Assembly (NCBI RefSeq): GCF_000299915.1
Contig: NZ_AMRI01000010.1
Span: 79,489-143,488, forward strand
DNA from: Gallaecimonas xiamenensis 3-C-1
Lineage (GTDB): Bacteria; Pseudomonadota; Gammaproteobacteria; Enterobacterales; Gallaecimonadaceae
DNA: 64,000 nt
Direction: 5' to 3'
The notes under the pieces were generated by a model, which did not search any database, had not been told where the DNA came from, and was given only the letters and a program-made list of their open reading frames with translations. Positions within the stretch are counted from its first letter, which is position 1. Each line of letters opens with the position of its first letter. Below, one piece after another: positions 18,377-27,584 of the stretch. Both the position numbers and the translations under genes were made by a program.

Positions 18377-19840
18377 ATGCTACGCGTTATCAAAGAAGCC
18401 TTGACGTTCGACGACGTCCTCCTGCTCCCCGCACATTCCACTGTGCTGCCCAACACTGCCGACCTGCGCACCAAGCTGACGCGCAAAATCGAGCTGAACA
18501 TCCCGATGGTTTCTGCGGCCATGGACACCGTGACCGAAGCCAACCTGGCCATTGCCCTGGCCCAGGAAGGCGGTATCGGTTTCATCCACAAAAACATGAG
18601 CATCGAACAGCAGGCCGAAGAAGTACGCAAGGTTAAGCGTTACGTCGCCGGCATGGTGACCGACCCTGACTGCGTCTCTGCCGACCACACCATCACCGAC
18701 GTGCTGCGCCTGACCGAAGAAAACGGCTATGCCGGTTTCCCGGTGGTATCCAAGTCCGGCGAACTCGAAGGCATCATCACCGCCCGTGACGTGCGCTTTG
18801 TCACCGACCACGGCCGCAAGGTGTCCGAGGTGATGACCCCCAAAGACAAGCTGGTCACCGTCAAGGTGGGTACCCCCCGCGAAGAAGTGCAGCGCCTGAT
18901 GCAACAGCACCGGGTCGAAAAAGTGCTGGTGGTGGACGACAACTTCCACCTCAAGGGCCTTATCACCGTTAAAGACTTCCAAAAAGCCGAACGCAAGCCC
19001 AACGCCTGTAAAGACGAGCGTGGCCGCCTGCGCGTCGGTGCCGCCGTCGGTGCCGGCGCCGGTAATGAAGACCGCGTCGCCGCCCTGGTAGCCGCCGGTG
19101 TTGACGTGCTGCTGATTGACTCCTCCCACGGCCACTCCGAAGGCGTACTGCAGCGCATCCGCGAAACCCGCAAGGCCTTCCCCGAGGTGCAAATCATCGG
19201 TGGTAACGTGGCCACCGCCGCCGGCGCCCTGGCGCTGGTTGAGGCGGGCGTGGACGCCGTCAAGGTGGGCATAGGCCCTGGCTCCATCTGCACCACCCGT
19301 ATCGTCACCGGTGTCGGCGTACCGCAGATCACCGCCGTGTCCGACGCAGTCGAAGCCCTGGAAGGCACCGGCATTCCGGTCATTGCCGACGGCGGCATTC
19401 GCTTCTCCGGCGATATCTGTAAAGCCATCGCCGCCGGCGCCAACTGCGTCATGGTGGGCGGCATGCTGGCCGGTACCGACGAAGCCCCGGGCGAAATCGA
19501 GCTCTACCAAGGCCGCGCCTTTAAATCCTACCGTGGCATGGGGTCCCTGGGCGCCATGACCAAGGGTTCCAGCGACCGCTACTTCCAGACCGACAACGCC
19601 GCCGACAAGCTGGTGCCCGAAGGCATCGAAGGCCGCGTGCCCTACAAAGGCAAGGTCAAGGACATCATCCACCAGCAGATGGGCGGCCTGCGCTCCTCCA
19701 TGGGTCTGACCGGCAACGGCACCATCGACGACATGCGCACCAAGGCGCAGTTCGTCAAGGTCACCAGCGCCGGTATGGGTGAGTCCCACGTCCACGACGT
19801 GACCATCACCAAGGAAGCCCCCAACTACCGCAGCTCCTAA
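18377..19840 (+). CDS. guaB: Inosine-5'-monophosphate dehydrogenase
   Basis: IMP to XMP oxidation, the committed step of GMP synthesis; 487 residues. Core barrel with two inserted CBS domains (around residues 95-205), the catalytic Cys loop [13 protein letters not shown] near residue 303, and the flap region [13 protein letters not shown]. Transcribed with guaA. Confidence 0.98.
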   Translation: MLRVIKEALTFDDVLLLPAHSTVLPNTADLRTKLTRKIELNIPMVSAAMDTVTEANLAIALAQEGGIGFIHKNMSIEQQAEEVRKVKRYVAGMVTDPDCVSADHTITDVLRLTEENGYAGFPVVSKSGELEGIITARDVRFVTDHGRKVSEVMTPKDKLVTVKVGTPREEVQRLMQQHRVEKVLVVDDNFHLKGLITVKDFQKAERKPNACKDERGRLRVGAAVGAGAGNEDRVAALVAAGVDVLLIDSSHGHSEGVLQRIRETRKAFPEVQIIGGNVATAAGALALVEAGVDAVKVGIGPGSICTTRIVTGVGVPQITAVSDAVEALEGTGIPVIADGGIRFSGDICKAIAAGANCVMVGGMLAGTDEAPGEIELYQGRAFKSYRGMGSLGAMTKGSSDRYFQTDNAADKLVPEGIEGRVPYKGKVKDIIHQQMGGLRSSMGLTGNGTIDDMRTKAQFVKVTSAGMGESHVHDVTITKEAPNYRSS

Positions 19841-19845
19841 GTTAC

Positions 19846-19868
19846 GGCGCCGGCACCTTGCCGGCGCC
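19846..19868 (+). other. Intercistronic hairpin between guaB and guaA
   Basis: Perfect 10-bp stem GGCGCCGGCA / TGCCGGCGCC with a CCT loop. The tail after it (CTTCTATTTA) lacks a clean T-run, so it is more likely an mRNA-processing or partial-attenuation structure than a full terminator. Confidence 0.6.
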
Positions 19869-19901
19869 CTTCTATTTAGCGTTTTAAAAGCAGGGCCAAC
19901 G

Positions 19902-21479
19902 ATGACCAAGAACATCCACGAAAGCCGCATCCTTATCCTGGACTTCGGCTCCCAGTACACCCAACTCATTGCCCGCCGTATCCGTGAAATCGGCGTTTAC
20001 TGCGAGCTGTGGGCCTGGGACGTCAGCGAAGAAGACATCCGCGAATTCGCCCCCAACGGCATCATCCTGTCCGGCGGCCCCGAGTCCGTGCACGAAGCCA
20101 ATAGCCCCCGCGCCCCCGAATACGTCTTTAATGCCGGTGTGCCGGTGTTCGGTATCTGCTACGGCATGCAGACCATGGCCCATCAGCTGGGCGGCGCCGT
20201 TGAAAGCTCCATGGAGCGCGAGTTCGGTTATGCCCAAATCGAACTGCTGACCGACTCCAAGCTCACCCACGGCATCGAAGATGCCATCAGCGCCGGCGGC
20301 CGCGCCCTGCTGGACGTGTGGATGAGCCACGGCGACAAAGTAGTGGCCATCCCCCAAGGCTTCGAGACCGTCGCCAAGACCGACAACTGCCCGTTCGCCA
20401 TCATGGCCAACGAGGAAAAACGCTTCTACGGCGTGCAGTTCCACCCGGAAGTCACCCACACCCGCCAAGGCAAGCGCCTGCTCGAGCACTTCGTGCTGGA
20501 GATCTGCGGCTGTGACGCCCTGTGGACACCAAGCGCCATCATCGAAGACGCCGTGGCCCGCATCAAAGAGCAAGTAGGCGACGACGAAGTTATTCTGGGC
20601 CTTAGCGGCGGTGTGGATTCGTCCGTCGTCGCCATGTTGGTGCACCGCGCCATCGGCGACAAGCTCACCTGTGTGTTCGTTGACAATGGCCTGCTGCGCC
20701 TCAATGAAGGCGAACAGGTGATGGAGATGTTCGGCGACCACTTCGGCCTTAACATCATCAAGGCCGACGCCGAAGAGCGCTTCCTGTCCGCCCTTAAAGG
20801 CATCGACGAGCCGGAAGCCAAGCGCAAGACCATAGGCCGGGTGTTCGTGGAAGTGTTCGACGAATACTCCAAGCAGATGAAAAACGCCAAATGGCTGGCC
20901 CAGGGCACCATCTACCCCGACGTCATCGAGTCTGCCGCCTCCAAGACCGGCAAGGCCCATGTGATCAAGTCCCACCACAACGTCGGCGGCCTGCCAGAAG
21001 ACATGGCCATGGGTCTGGTCGAACCGCTGCGTGAGCTCTTCAAAGACGAAGTGCGCAAAATCGGCCTGGAACTGGGCCTGCCCTACGACATGCTCTACCG
21101 CCACCCCTTCCCGGGGCCGGGCCTGGGCGTGCGGGTGCTGGGCGAAGTGAAAAAGGAATACTGCGACCTTCTTCGCCGCGCCGACGCCATCTTTATCGAA
21201 GAGCTGCGCAAAGCCGATCTGTACCACAAGGTCAGCCAGGCCTTTGTGGTGTTCCTGCCGGTACGCTCCGTGGGCGTCATGGGCGATGGCCGTAAGTACG
21301 ACTGGGTTGTCAGCCTTCGCGCCGTCGAGACCATCGACTTTATGACCGCCCACTGGGCCCACCTGCCTTACGATCTGCTGGGTAAGGTGTCGAACCGCAT
21401 CATCAATGAAATTGATGGCATCAGCCGCGTTGTTTACGACATTTCTGGTAAGCCGCCGGCGACGATTGAGTGGGAGTGA
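19902..21479 (+). CDS. guaA: GMP synthase (glutamine-hydrolysing)
   Basis: Converts XMP to GMP; 525 residues. Class I glutamine amidotransferase domain with nucleophile in GICYGMQTM near residue 86 and the catalytic His in VQFHPEVTH, then the ATP pyrophosphatase P-loop [13 protein letters not shown] near residue 235, then the dimerisation domain. The last codons (IEWE then stop) are a known integration site of genomic islands. A 15-bp near-copy of this end lies at 23645 and a longer decayed copy at 30942. Confidence 0.98.
   Translation: MTKNIHESRILILDFGSQYTQLIARRIREIGVYCELWAWDVSEEDIREFAPNGIILSGGPESVHEANSPRAPEYVFNAGVPVFGICYGMQTMAHQLGGAVESSMEREFGYAQIELLTDSKLTHGIEDAISAGGRALLDVWMSHGDKVVAIPQGFETVAKTDNCPFAIMANEEKRFYGVQFHPEVTHTRQGKRLLEHFVLEICGCDALWTPSAIIEDAVARIKEQVGDDEVILGLSGGVDSSVVAMLVHRAIGDKLTCVFVDNGLLRLNEGEQVMEMFGDHFGLNIIKADAEERFLSALKGIDEPEAKRKTIGRVFVEVFDEYSKQMKNAKWLAQGTIYPDVIESAASKTGKAHVIKSHHNVGGLPEDMAMGLVEPLRELFKDEVRKIGLELGLPYDMLYRHPFPGPGLGVRVLGEVKKEYCDLLRRADAIFIEELRKADLYHKVSQAFVVFLPVRSVGVMGDGRKYDWVVSLRAVETIDFMTAHWAHLPYDLLGKVSNRIINEIDGISRVVYDISGKPPATIEWE
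21465..21479 (+). repeat. Left direct repeat (att-like) at guaA 3' end
   Basis: ATTGAGTGGGAGTGA, the last 15 bases of guaA, repeats as ATAGAGTGGGAGTGA at 23645-23659 (14 of 15 identical). Read as attL of the inserted AbiE-like module. Confidence 0.7.
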
Positions 21480-21500
21480 GGCCGGTTATCGGTGAATGAT

Positions 21501-21528
21501 AAAAGCCCCTGCACTGCAGGGGCTTTTT
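21501..21528 (+). terminator. Terminator after guaA
   Basis: Long stem AAAAGCCCCTGCA / TGCAGGGGCTTTT with a tiny loop and extra T, 22 bp after the guaA stop. It lies inside the interval bounded by the 15-bp repeats. Confidence 0.88.
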
Positions 21529-21738
21529 GTTATTGGGTACATATAACCTTTGATGCTGGCGCACCCGACATTTTCACACTCGTGGCACAGAAGTTCACCT
21601 TTTGAGCAGGGAAGTATCAAAATCTTCGGCGCTCAGACAGTTTCAGCCAAGATGAAGCCAGCGGGGGGTAGCCAGCCTCTTGCAGTCCTTGGTGTTCACG
21701 CCTATGATTTGTTCATGATTCATGAACGGTGATGATGT

Positions 21739-22740
21739 GTGAACACTAACGCGACTCTGCTGATGCTGGCCATAGATAATCTGCCCTCGCACATTCAAGG
21801 GGAGTGCACCTTTGATCCAAAGCCGGATGGCAAGCCTTACACCGATGCTCAGGTCACCCTGACGGTACACGGCGAACGCTGCTACCAGTTTAGCGCTGAA
21901 ATAAAGCATATCCACCGCAAAGAAAGCCTCACAGCATTGCTGGATGCTGCTCGCCCAGACACTCTTTTAGTGTGCAACAGACTGACCGCTCATCTCGCCG
22001 ACTTTTGCTCCAGCAACGCTATCAACTTCATTGATGAAGCCGGTAACGCCAGGGTGAGCTGTAATGGACTGAATCTGTGGATTGAGGGGAAAAACAGCTC
22101 TGAAAGTCACCCTGCAACTCAGCAGCAGGCAAAGCCTGGGCTGGGCTTTATGAAGCTGGTATTTGCCTTGTTGGCTGATGAGGATGTGTTACGTTTACCA
22201 TTTCGAGCCATTGCCGAGATGGCAAATATTTCATTGGGCATGGTCAGCAAGGGGTTTAAACACCTGGAGTCTGAAAAGCTTGTCAGTCTGTGCAGTACCC
22301 GGCGTATTCTGGATAAGGAAGCCCTTTATCACATCTGGATTGAACACTATCGCACCGTATTAAGACCAAAACTCGGTGGGATAAGACTAGTGGCTCCGGG
22401 TGACTGGCGAGAGATCCCCTTAACACCCAAAGATCGCTGGGGGGGAGAAGTGGCCGCCGATGAACTGACGGGCTATCTACAGCCTTATGAGTTACAGCTT
22501 TTTACCTTTGAGCCACTGCAGAAAAGGCTTGCTCTGCTCAAGGCAAAGCCTGACCCTGCCGGCAGACTCTGGTTAGTTCCTGCATTCTGGGGAAAGGAGC
22601 TGGACATCAATATCAACGCCAAGGCATTGCTGGCTGTTGCCGAACTGCTTGCAAGCAGTGATAGCCGAAACAAAGAGGTTGCCGAACTCATCAATGAGCA
22701 ATATCTACACCTTAAAACACTCCCTGAAACCTGGGTTTGA
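21739..22740 (+). CDS. AbiEi-like antitoxin / HTH regulator
   Basis: Protein of 333 residues with GTG start. It has an N-terminal domain of unknown fold (about residues 1-140), then a winged-helix-like stretch (RAIAEMANISLGMVSKGF, residues 155-185) and a long C-terminal domain. The organisation fits the AbiEi-type antitoxins of type IV toxin-antitoxin systems, which repress their own operon and oppose a nucleotidyltransferase toxin. The partner gene overlaps its 3' end by 47 bp. Base composition is visibly more A+T-rich than guaA. Family assignment rests on layout and the partner, so it is moderately sure. Confidence 0.62.
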   Translation: MNTNATLLMLAIDNLPSHIQGECTFDPKPDGKPYTDAQVTLTVHGERCYQFSAEIKHIHRKESLTALLDAARPDTLLVCNRLTAHLADFCSSNAINFIDEAGNARVSCNGLNLWIEGKNSSESHPATQQQAKPGLGFMKLVFALLADEDVLRLPFRAIAEMANISLGMVSKGFKHLESEKLVSLCSTRRILDKEALYHIWIEHYRTVLRPKLGGIRLVAPGDWREIPLTPKDRWGGEVAADELTGYLQPYELQLFTFEPLQKRLALLKAKPDPAGRLWLVPAFWGKELDININAKALLAVAELLASSDSRNKEVAELINEQYLHLKTLPETWV

Positions 22741-23527
22741 GCCCGTACTGACACTGATCACCCGCACAACCAGGCAAACCGGCGTGCCATTTTTTGTTGC
22801 TGGGGCAACGGCGAGAGATCTCGTTCTGTATCATGTGTTTGGGCGGGATCCCGGTCGTCAGACCCGGGATATTGATACCGGTATTCTGGTGCCGGATTGG
22901 GACGCTTTCTCCCGAGTAAGGCAGGCTTTGCTGGATGCTGGTTTAACCGTAACCAATAGAGTCCATCGACTTAAAGACCCCGACAGTGGCTTGCCAATTG
23001 ATATTATCCCGTTTGGTGCCATAGCCGATGCCGCAGGTGAAATACAGTGGCCGCCAGAGCATGCGGTCACTATGTCGGTGGCTGGATTTCAGGAAGCTTA
23101 CGATGCTGCCTTATCAGTAGAGCTAGGGCAGGGTGATACCATCAAAGTCGCGTCGCTGGCCGGGCTGACTCTGCTAAAGTTGATTGCCTGGCAGGAGCGG
23201 GGAAACGAGAGCAGCAAAGACGCGGCTGACTTTTTAACCATTCTGCTTGAGTACCAGCATGTTCAGGAGGATCGTCTGTGGGAGCCTTATATCCCGGGGG
23301 AGCGCCTTGAGTATGATCCCGAGCGGCAAGGAGCTTTCCTGCTCGGGTACGATTTGAAAATGATCTTGTCTGAGCCCGGCACCAGCCCAGATACCGTCAG
23401 CCGGATAACTGCATTGGCGGCTGATATTGATGGACTGGTCGGGGCTCAGTTCAGGAGTCAAAACCTTTGCAGCTACGAGAGGATAGAGCAGCTGCAGCAT
23501 GACTTTTTGGCGGGACTGGAGTTGTAA
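22694..23527 (+). CDS. Nucleotidyltransferase, AbiEii-like toxin
   Basis: Protein of 277 residues with a DNA polymerase beta-type nucleotidyltransferase core: GATARD (residues 37-42), the metal-binding DID (59-61) in RQTRDIDTG, and a third Asp in LPIDIIPFG near residue 105. A later KLIAWQERGNESSKDAADF stretch matches the K-R-KD-D pattern of AbiEii/AbiGii proteins. Known toxins of this group modify tRNA acceptor ends. I chose ATG 22694; in-frame TTG and GTG codons lie upstream. It overlaps the putative antitoxin gene, as typical for such pairs. Confidence 0.65.
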   Translation: MSNIYTLKHSLKPGFEPVLTLITRTTRQTGVPFFVAGATARDLVLYHVFGRDPGRQTRDIDTGILVPDWDAFSRVRQALLDAGLTVTNRVHRLKDPDSGLPIDIIPFGAIADAAGEIQWPPEHAVTMSVAGFQEAYDAALSVELGQGDTIKVASLAGLTLLKLIAWQERGNESSKDAADFLTILLEYQHVQEDRLWEPYIPGERLEYDPERQGAFLLGYDLKMILSEPGTSPDTVSRITALAADIDGLVGAQFRSQNLCSYERIEQLQHDFLAGLEL

Positions 23528-23644
23528 GAACAGTCTCAACACAGTAAAAAACTAAAAAATTCTGTACATGGTATTTTTCTTGGTATCGAAGAGTTGTTGT
23601 TTATTAAGCTGCTGATATTTAAGTATTTAAACTCTCTGTCAATA

Positions 23645-23659
23645 ATAGAGTGGGAGTGA
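23645..23659 (+). repeat. Right direct repeat (att-like) of guaA end
   Basis: ATAGAGTGGGAGTGA, one mismatch from the guaA terminal 15 bases, 2180 bp downstream of the first copy. Read as attR of the AbiE-like insertion. No integrase gene lies between the copies. Confidence 0.7.
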
Positions 23660-23700
23660 CCGCGCCGGCCTGGCTGTAAAGCAGGGCCTAGATCAAAAGC

Positions 23701-23732
23701 ATTAAAAACCCCGCGAAAGCGGGGTTTTTAAT
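23701..23732 (+). terminator. Strong bidirectional terminator
   Basis: Perfect 14-bp stem ATTAAAAACCCCGC / GCGGGGTTTTTAAT with a GAAA loop, 41 bp after the right guaA-end repeat. It may be the original guaA terminator displaced by the insertion. Confidence 0.88.
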
Positions 23733-23800
23733 GGGGCGAAGGGCGGGTTTGGGTGTTCTTTTCGGGTTGCTTTATTGCGGTTGGTTCCTTTATAAGCAGG

Positions 23801-24078
23801 GGGCGCTCCTGCACGCGCCCTACTTTTGAGGCCAAAAGTAGGCGGGGCCTCCCAGGCAAAAGCCTCGCCCATGTTTACTCAGACCATCCATGGTCTTCGC
23901 CCTTCGGGCCATCGCTAGCGATGTTCAAACCTATTCCATACAGGTTTGTCGCTTAATCTTCGTCTCTGGTCGTACAGCGCAGCAGGGGGGCTAGGGCTTT
24001 AAGAGCCTTCCATGGTGGTTGCTTCCAGCTCGCACGTCCTGTGCTTGCGCTCAGCAGCATCAAAGCAGTGCTTTGATG
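23801..24078. repeat. Cluster of short perfect palindromes, no gene
   Basis: At least seven inverted repeats follow one another: TACTTTTG/CAAAAGTA (23821-23840), AGGC/GCCT (23854-23865), AGACCAT/ATGGTCT (23881-23896), GCCC/GGGC (23899-23909), CATCGC/GCGATG (23910-23923), CAAACCT/AGGTTTG (23926-23948), and CATCAAAGCA/TGCTTTGATG (24058-24078). I see no convincing coding region from 23528 to 24303. Confidence 0.75.
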
Positions 24079-24303
24079 TGCAAGCTTCGCCCCGACGCGT
24101 CCTCCGCTCGACCAAGCTGGCCGCCTCACATCCCTGTCTCGCGCCAGCTCACGCCCCCGACGGCAAGGCGCTCCACTTAAAGGGGCTCCGGGGTCTCACC
24201 AGCAAGACTTTTGAGGCTTGAAGAGCCGCTGCTCCGTTGTGTTTCTGGCAAATGCATGATTTTTAACAAAATTGAAAGTGGGTGTCCTGCTAAGCTATAC
24301 CGT

Positions 24304-26220
24304 CTAAATATCCAGCGTGTGCATACCTTTTTTGTAATGTGGTCCCACGCAGAGAGCCGACTTATCAAGCTCAGGATCAACCATCGAAGTGGTCATGATG
24401 ACTTGGTAAGGCTTGTCATTATGCTTGGCGAGCGCCTCTACAAGTACTCTCTGGAAGTTCTGGCTACGATCAGGGCCCATCCCCTTGTCCTCGATGTTAT
24501 CGAGCAAGAGCAGTCTTGGATAACGCATGCTCTCATCCTCTAGCGATTCCAGCAGAATAGCTAGATGGAAACTGTTCTTGAGAATGGTTTCGGAGCTGGC
24601 AGAGAATTTCGAGCGCCCGTCTACCAACATGAAATCTTTGCCAAAATCGAACATGACGGCTTGTGCAACGTTGAACGCGGGTTCGAAGCCGCCATCCTGC
24701 TTGAGAAGTTCTACGGTTTTTTCAGACAAATTGTTTTCGATGGACTCACGGCGAGAGCTGGTTTGCGCTTTGCTGGCCTTGATCTGCTCATCCAGATCCA
24801 GCATGGTGGCATTGAGGCTCTGCTTTTTCTCAACAAGCCCCTCTACAGCTGTTACCAGTTTGGTCTTAGTATCATAATTTTTGATGCGTTCTTCGATGGT
24901 GCCGATCTGAGCCGATAACTCGCTGAGTTTGAATACTCGATCGGAATTCATCCGAAGCGCCGCAATGTGATTGGACTTAACCGTCTGGAGCGAGTGCTGC
25001 AGTGAGTTTAGATAGTGGGCATGTTCACTCAGCGCGGTGCGTAGCTCAACCAGAACTTTCGTACTTTCTTTCTTCTGAAACGTCAGCTCATTCAGTGCTG
25101 CGAGATAGGAAGCCTCTCTCGAGTTCTTGTCCAGCTCAGTTTTGCACAGATGGCATTGCTCTTTGCCTGAATCTGACAGCGCAGACAAGCAGCTGGGACA
25201 GAATTTGAACCTGACTTCACCGAAGAAATCGTAGGCGGTACGGGACTCCTTGAGCGCTTTAATCCTCGACTCGATCGCTGCGATGAACAGCTCGGACTCG
25301 ACGATCTCATTGACCCTTTCAGCTTGCTTGGTCGTCCGGATGTCGATTTCTTTTGTGAGTTGAGCGATCTTCTGGCTAGCCTGCTCAGCTTTGGCTTTGA
25401 GGGCAGTGTCTGACGTTGATTCGTCAGGTTGAGCTAGCAGCACGTCTCGTTGAGCGAGAAGCCCCTTGAGTTCCGAGTTGGCGTTTTCAATGGCGCTGTT
25501 AAGCGAGGCTTCGCGCAATACACCTTCGGAAGGGGATATGTATCTGTAGATGGAGTCTAGCTGGCCGCCGATTTTCGCGAACTCGGACTCGGCTTTTGAC
25601 CGCTGCTGCTTGAGCGCATAGATGCCGAGGTCGTCTAGACCGAGCAGGAAATCTCCGATCGCTTGGCGCATGCTGGGCTTGTCGAATGTTGAGTGTTCGG
25701 CTCGCAGAATCTTGTTAACAGCAGTACCTTGGTCAACGTAAATCAGGCGCAGTATCTGGTGGATGGTGAGGTTCGCAAAATCGTCGGTCTGATTATGAGG
25801 CCAGTCCAAGAGCTCAAAAAGCTGCTGGGAGAAGCTAAGTTTTTCATCGGTACGATTGATGCCGTAGCTCTGCCAAACCGCCGCTGAATTGGCGGCTCGT
25901 AGCTGCTCGTAGCTGCCGTCGAAGAAGCTCATTGGCGGCTTCTTGCCTGGTTGTACCGGACGATGGATTGTCAAAACGTGACCGTTTAATTCAATCTCTG
26001 CAAAGACTGCGTCGCATGTCTGAGCTTCCTCGTTCCATCGATCTTCCGCGATATCTCCGCCAAGGCAATTGAATAGGAAATCCATGATTGTGGACTTGCC
26101 TACGCTATTGGCACCTCGAATGATATTGACGCCTCTGTGGAAGACCTCGTCGTATACCGCTTTGCCACCTTTGGCAATAATGAAGCGATTAACAAAGAAC
26201 GTAGACGGCTTAGAAGTCAT
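24304..26220 (-). CDS. SMC/RecN-like ATPase of a putative ABC-3C system
   Basis: ABC-class ATPase of 638 residues: Walker A GANSVGKST (36-44), long coiled-coil arms, a central zinc hook or ribbon with CPSC (341-344) and CHLC (356-359), and a C-terminal half with Walker B-like RLLLLDNIED near residue 570. This is the shape of Rad50/RecN-like ATPases and of the ABC-three-component conflict systems. It is the last gene of a four-gene operon and overlaps the preceding gene by 11 bp. Loss of function by mutation is not evident. A general RecF/RecN-like repair role is the main alternative. Confidence 0.68.
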   Translation of the reverse strand: MTSKPSTFFVNRFIIAKGGKAVYDEVFHRGVNIIRGANSVGKSTIMDFLFNCLGGDIAEDRWNEEAQTCDAVFAEIELNGHVLTIHRPVQPGKKPPMSFFDGSYEQLRAANSAAVWQSYGINRTDEKLSFSQQLFELLDWPHNQTDDFANLTIHQILRLIYVDQGTAVNKILRAEHSTFDKPSMRQAIGDFLLGLDDLGIYALKQQRSKAESEFAKIGGQLDSIYRYISPSEGVLREASLNSAIENANSELKGLLAQRDVLLAQPDESTSDTALKAKAEQASQKIAQLTKEIDIRTTKQAERVNEIVESELFIAAIESRIKALKESRTAYDFFGEVRFKFCPSCLSALSDSGKEQCHLCKTELDKNSREASYLAALNELTFQKKESTKVLVELRTALSEHAHYLNSLQHSLQTVKSNHIAALRMNSDRVFKLSELSAQIGTIEERIKNYDTKTKLVTAVEGLVEKKQSLNATMLDLDEQIKASKAQTSSRRESIENNLSEKTVELLKQDGGFEPAFNVAQAVMFDFGKDFMLVDGRSKFSASSETILKNSFHLAILLESLEDESMRYPRLLLLDNIEDKGMGPDRSQNFQRVLVEALAKHNDKPYQVIMTTSMVDPELDKSALCVGPHYKKGMHTLDI

Positions 26221-26716
26221 AAATGTACTCCATCAGGCCGGAGCGAAATTTGAGACCGTTCGATCCACTAAATTTTGTGCTCGGCAAACCTTTAGTGATC
26301 ACCTCAAAAGCATCGCTCTTGAGGAAGTCATCAGTATCCAGTAGGGCTATGTAGGCCGAGGGTAGTGAGTCAGGCTCTAGCTCCATTATGCCTTTGTCAA
26401 ATGCGGCTTTGGAGAGAACACCTTTGGCGATCAATTCGAGCGTTGCGGTTTTCTGGAAGGTCTCCAACTCAAAAAACGTACGCGCAGGGTTGGTCAGGTC
26501 TTCGAACTGATCAGGGATTTTCATCACCAAAGCTTTCAATTTCCCAATATCCCTAGGCCAGGGCTTAATGTTCTTGAGCTGACTAGGGAACAAATAGTAG
26601 AAATCTAGCATTCGCAGTAGCTGCCAGCTGACTTTTGTATCACTGGTGGCACGAAGGATCGACACTACTCTGTAGAGGCAATGGTTGGCGTCAAAGGCTG
26701 GGTGATACATCAACAT
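26210..26716 (-). CDS. ABC-3C-type middle component
   Basis: Protein of 168 residues beginning MLMYHPAFDANHCLYRV, a start resembling the small middle components that accompany ABC-3C ATPases. No enzymatic motif is visible; the body looks like a mixed helical adaptor. The ATG at 26716 is chosen because GGGAGAGG lies about 6 bp upstream; an earlier ATG at 26743 lacks such a site. It overlaps both neighbours by 7 and 11 bp. The call depends mostly on context. Confidence 0.55.
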   Translation of the reverse strand: MLMYHPAFDANHCLYRVVSILRATSDTKVSWQLLRMLDFYYLFPSQLKNIKPWPRDIGKLKALVMKIPDQFEDLTNPARTFFELETFQKTATLELIAKGVLSKAAFDKGIMELEPDSLPSAYIALLDTDDFLKSDAFEVITKGLPSTKFSGSNGLKFRSGLMEYIYDF

Positions 26717-27282
26717 TTTGGCCTCTCCCAGATCAAATGGCATTTCCCGGTCAAGAAGTACAACATGCCGGAGATCATGTATTGATCGATGGTCAAGTCT
26801 TCGGCCATGACCTCGCGATAGATTACATCGACAATCCCGTTCAGGATCACGTCGTCAATGGCTTCGTTTGGTGCCCCATTCTTAATGAGTGGGCGAACTA
26901 GCTCTTCGAATGCGAAACTGATTTTCTGAAGGATGTAGAGGAATATGCCTTGGCGTCTTCGGTTGAGCTGCGATTTCATGAGGTGCTTCGCAAAGAAGTC
27001 TTTACGCTCAATCGCAACCTCAAGGAGGTCGTCTCTGCCACCGTTAATAAGTTTCTGTTCAAGACCAATCACAGGTGCTTGGACTTTCTGATTGGTGAAA
27101 AAATCTAGACGCTCTACGAACCACTGAAAATCTTCGTCGTTCTCGCTGAGCTCCTGAATTTTTGCCAATGCACGCGTGATAGCTGTGGGGTCAGGTGGGG
27201 GAAGATTGATGATGTAGTTGGTATCGTTACCTACCCTGAGATCACCATGAATTTGGGAGCCCCGCACATTCGCTTTATTCAT
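26710..27282 (-). CDS. ABC-3C C-terminal-domain-like protein
   Basis: Protein of 190 residues. The first 30 form a short beta-rich segment (NVRGSQIHGDLRVGNDTN), followed by a helical domain with ERKDFFAKHL, RRQGIFLYILQKISFAFEEL and a hydrophobic C terminus. In ABC-3C systems a conserved C-terminal domain is usually fused to variable effector domains; here it stands nearly alone, and the preceding gene supplies a membrane protein. The start overlaps that gene by 4 bp (ATGA). Confidence 0.55.
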   Translation of the reverse strand: MNKANVRGSQIHGDLRVGNDTNYIINLPPPDPTAITRALAKIQELSENDEDFQWFVERLDFFTNQKVQAPVIGLEQKLINGGRDDLLEVAIERKDFFAKHLMKSQLNRRRQGIFLYILQKISFAFEELVRPLIKNGAPNEAIDDVILNGIVDVIYREVMAEDLTIDQYMISGMLYFLTGKCHLIWERPKC

Positions 27283-27584
27283 TTGTTATCAGGGGTTGTG
27301 TTATTGCCGGCTTGGACGTCTCCATGCACGGTCGATTCTGTGATGGTGACCGTGTTGTTCCCAGGGCCGCGTTTGGTGCCTGCATTGACCAGGACTAGAC
27401 AGAGACCGAAAACCACGATCACGATAAGGGCGAGAAGAGCAAACAGCTCAGTGTGCGTGAGATTCTTCAGGTAAGGAGAACCAATCATCTGCGGGTAAAC
27501 CTTCCAGCCAACAAATCCAGCTACAGCGGCTATGCCGCAGTACTTCACTGCACCTGTCCAGAATCCTTCCATGACGTATCCCAT
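27279..27584 (-). CDS. Small two-span membrane protein, putative ABC-3C effector
   Basis: Protein of 101 residues with two hydrophobic segments (about 13-32, YCGIAAVAGFVGWKVYP; about 46-67, FALLALIVIVVFGLCL) and a polar C-terminal tail. The tail ESTVHGDVQAGNN mirrors the N terminus of the next protein (GSQIHGDLRVGND). First gene of the operon. Membrane effectors that act on infected cells are common in conflict systems; this role is inferred from position and shape. Confidence 0.5.
   Translation of the reverse strand: MGYVMEGFWTGAVKYCGIAAVAGFVGWKVYPQMIGSPYLKNLTHTELFALLALIVIVVFGLCLVLVNAGTKRGPGNNTVTITESTVHGDVQAGNNTTPDNK

Noticed and set aside
18380..21362. Antisense open frames of about 490-530 codons opposite guaB and guaA
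   Set aside because: They mirror strongly conserved genes and have His/Gly/Asp-rich composition typical of shadow frames.
23753..24221. Small open frames in the palindrome cluster
   Set aside because: No ribosome sites, odd composition and explained by structured repeats.
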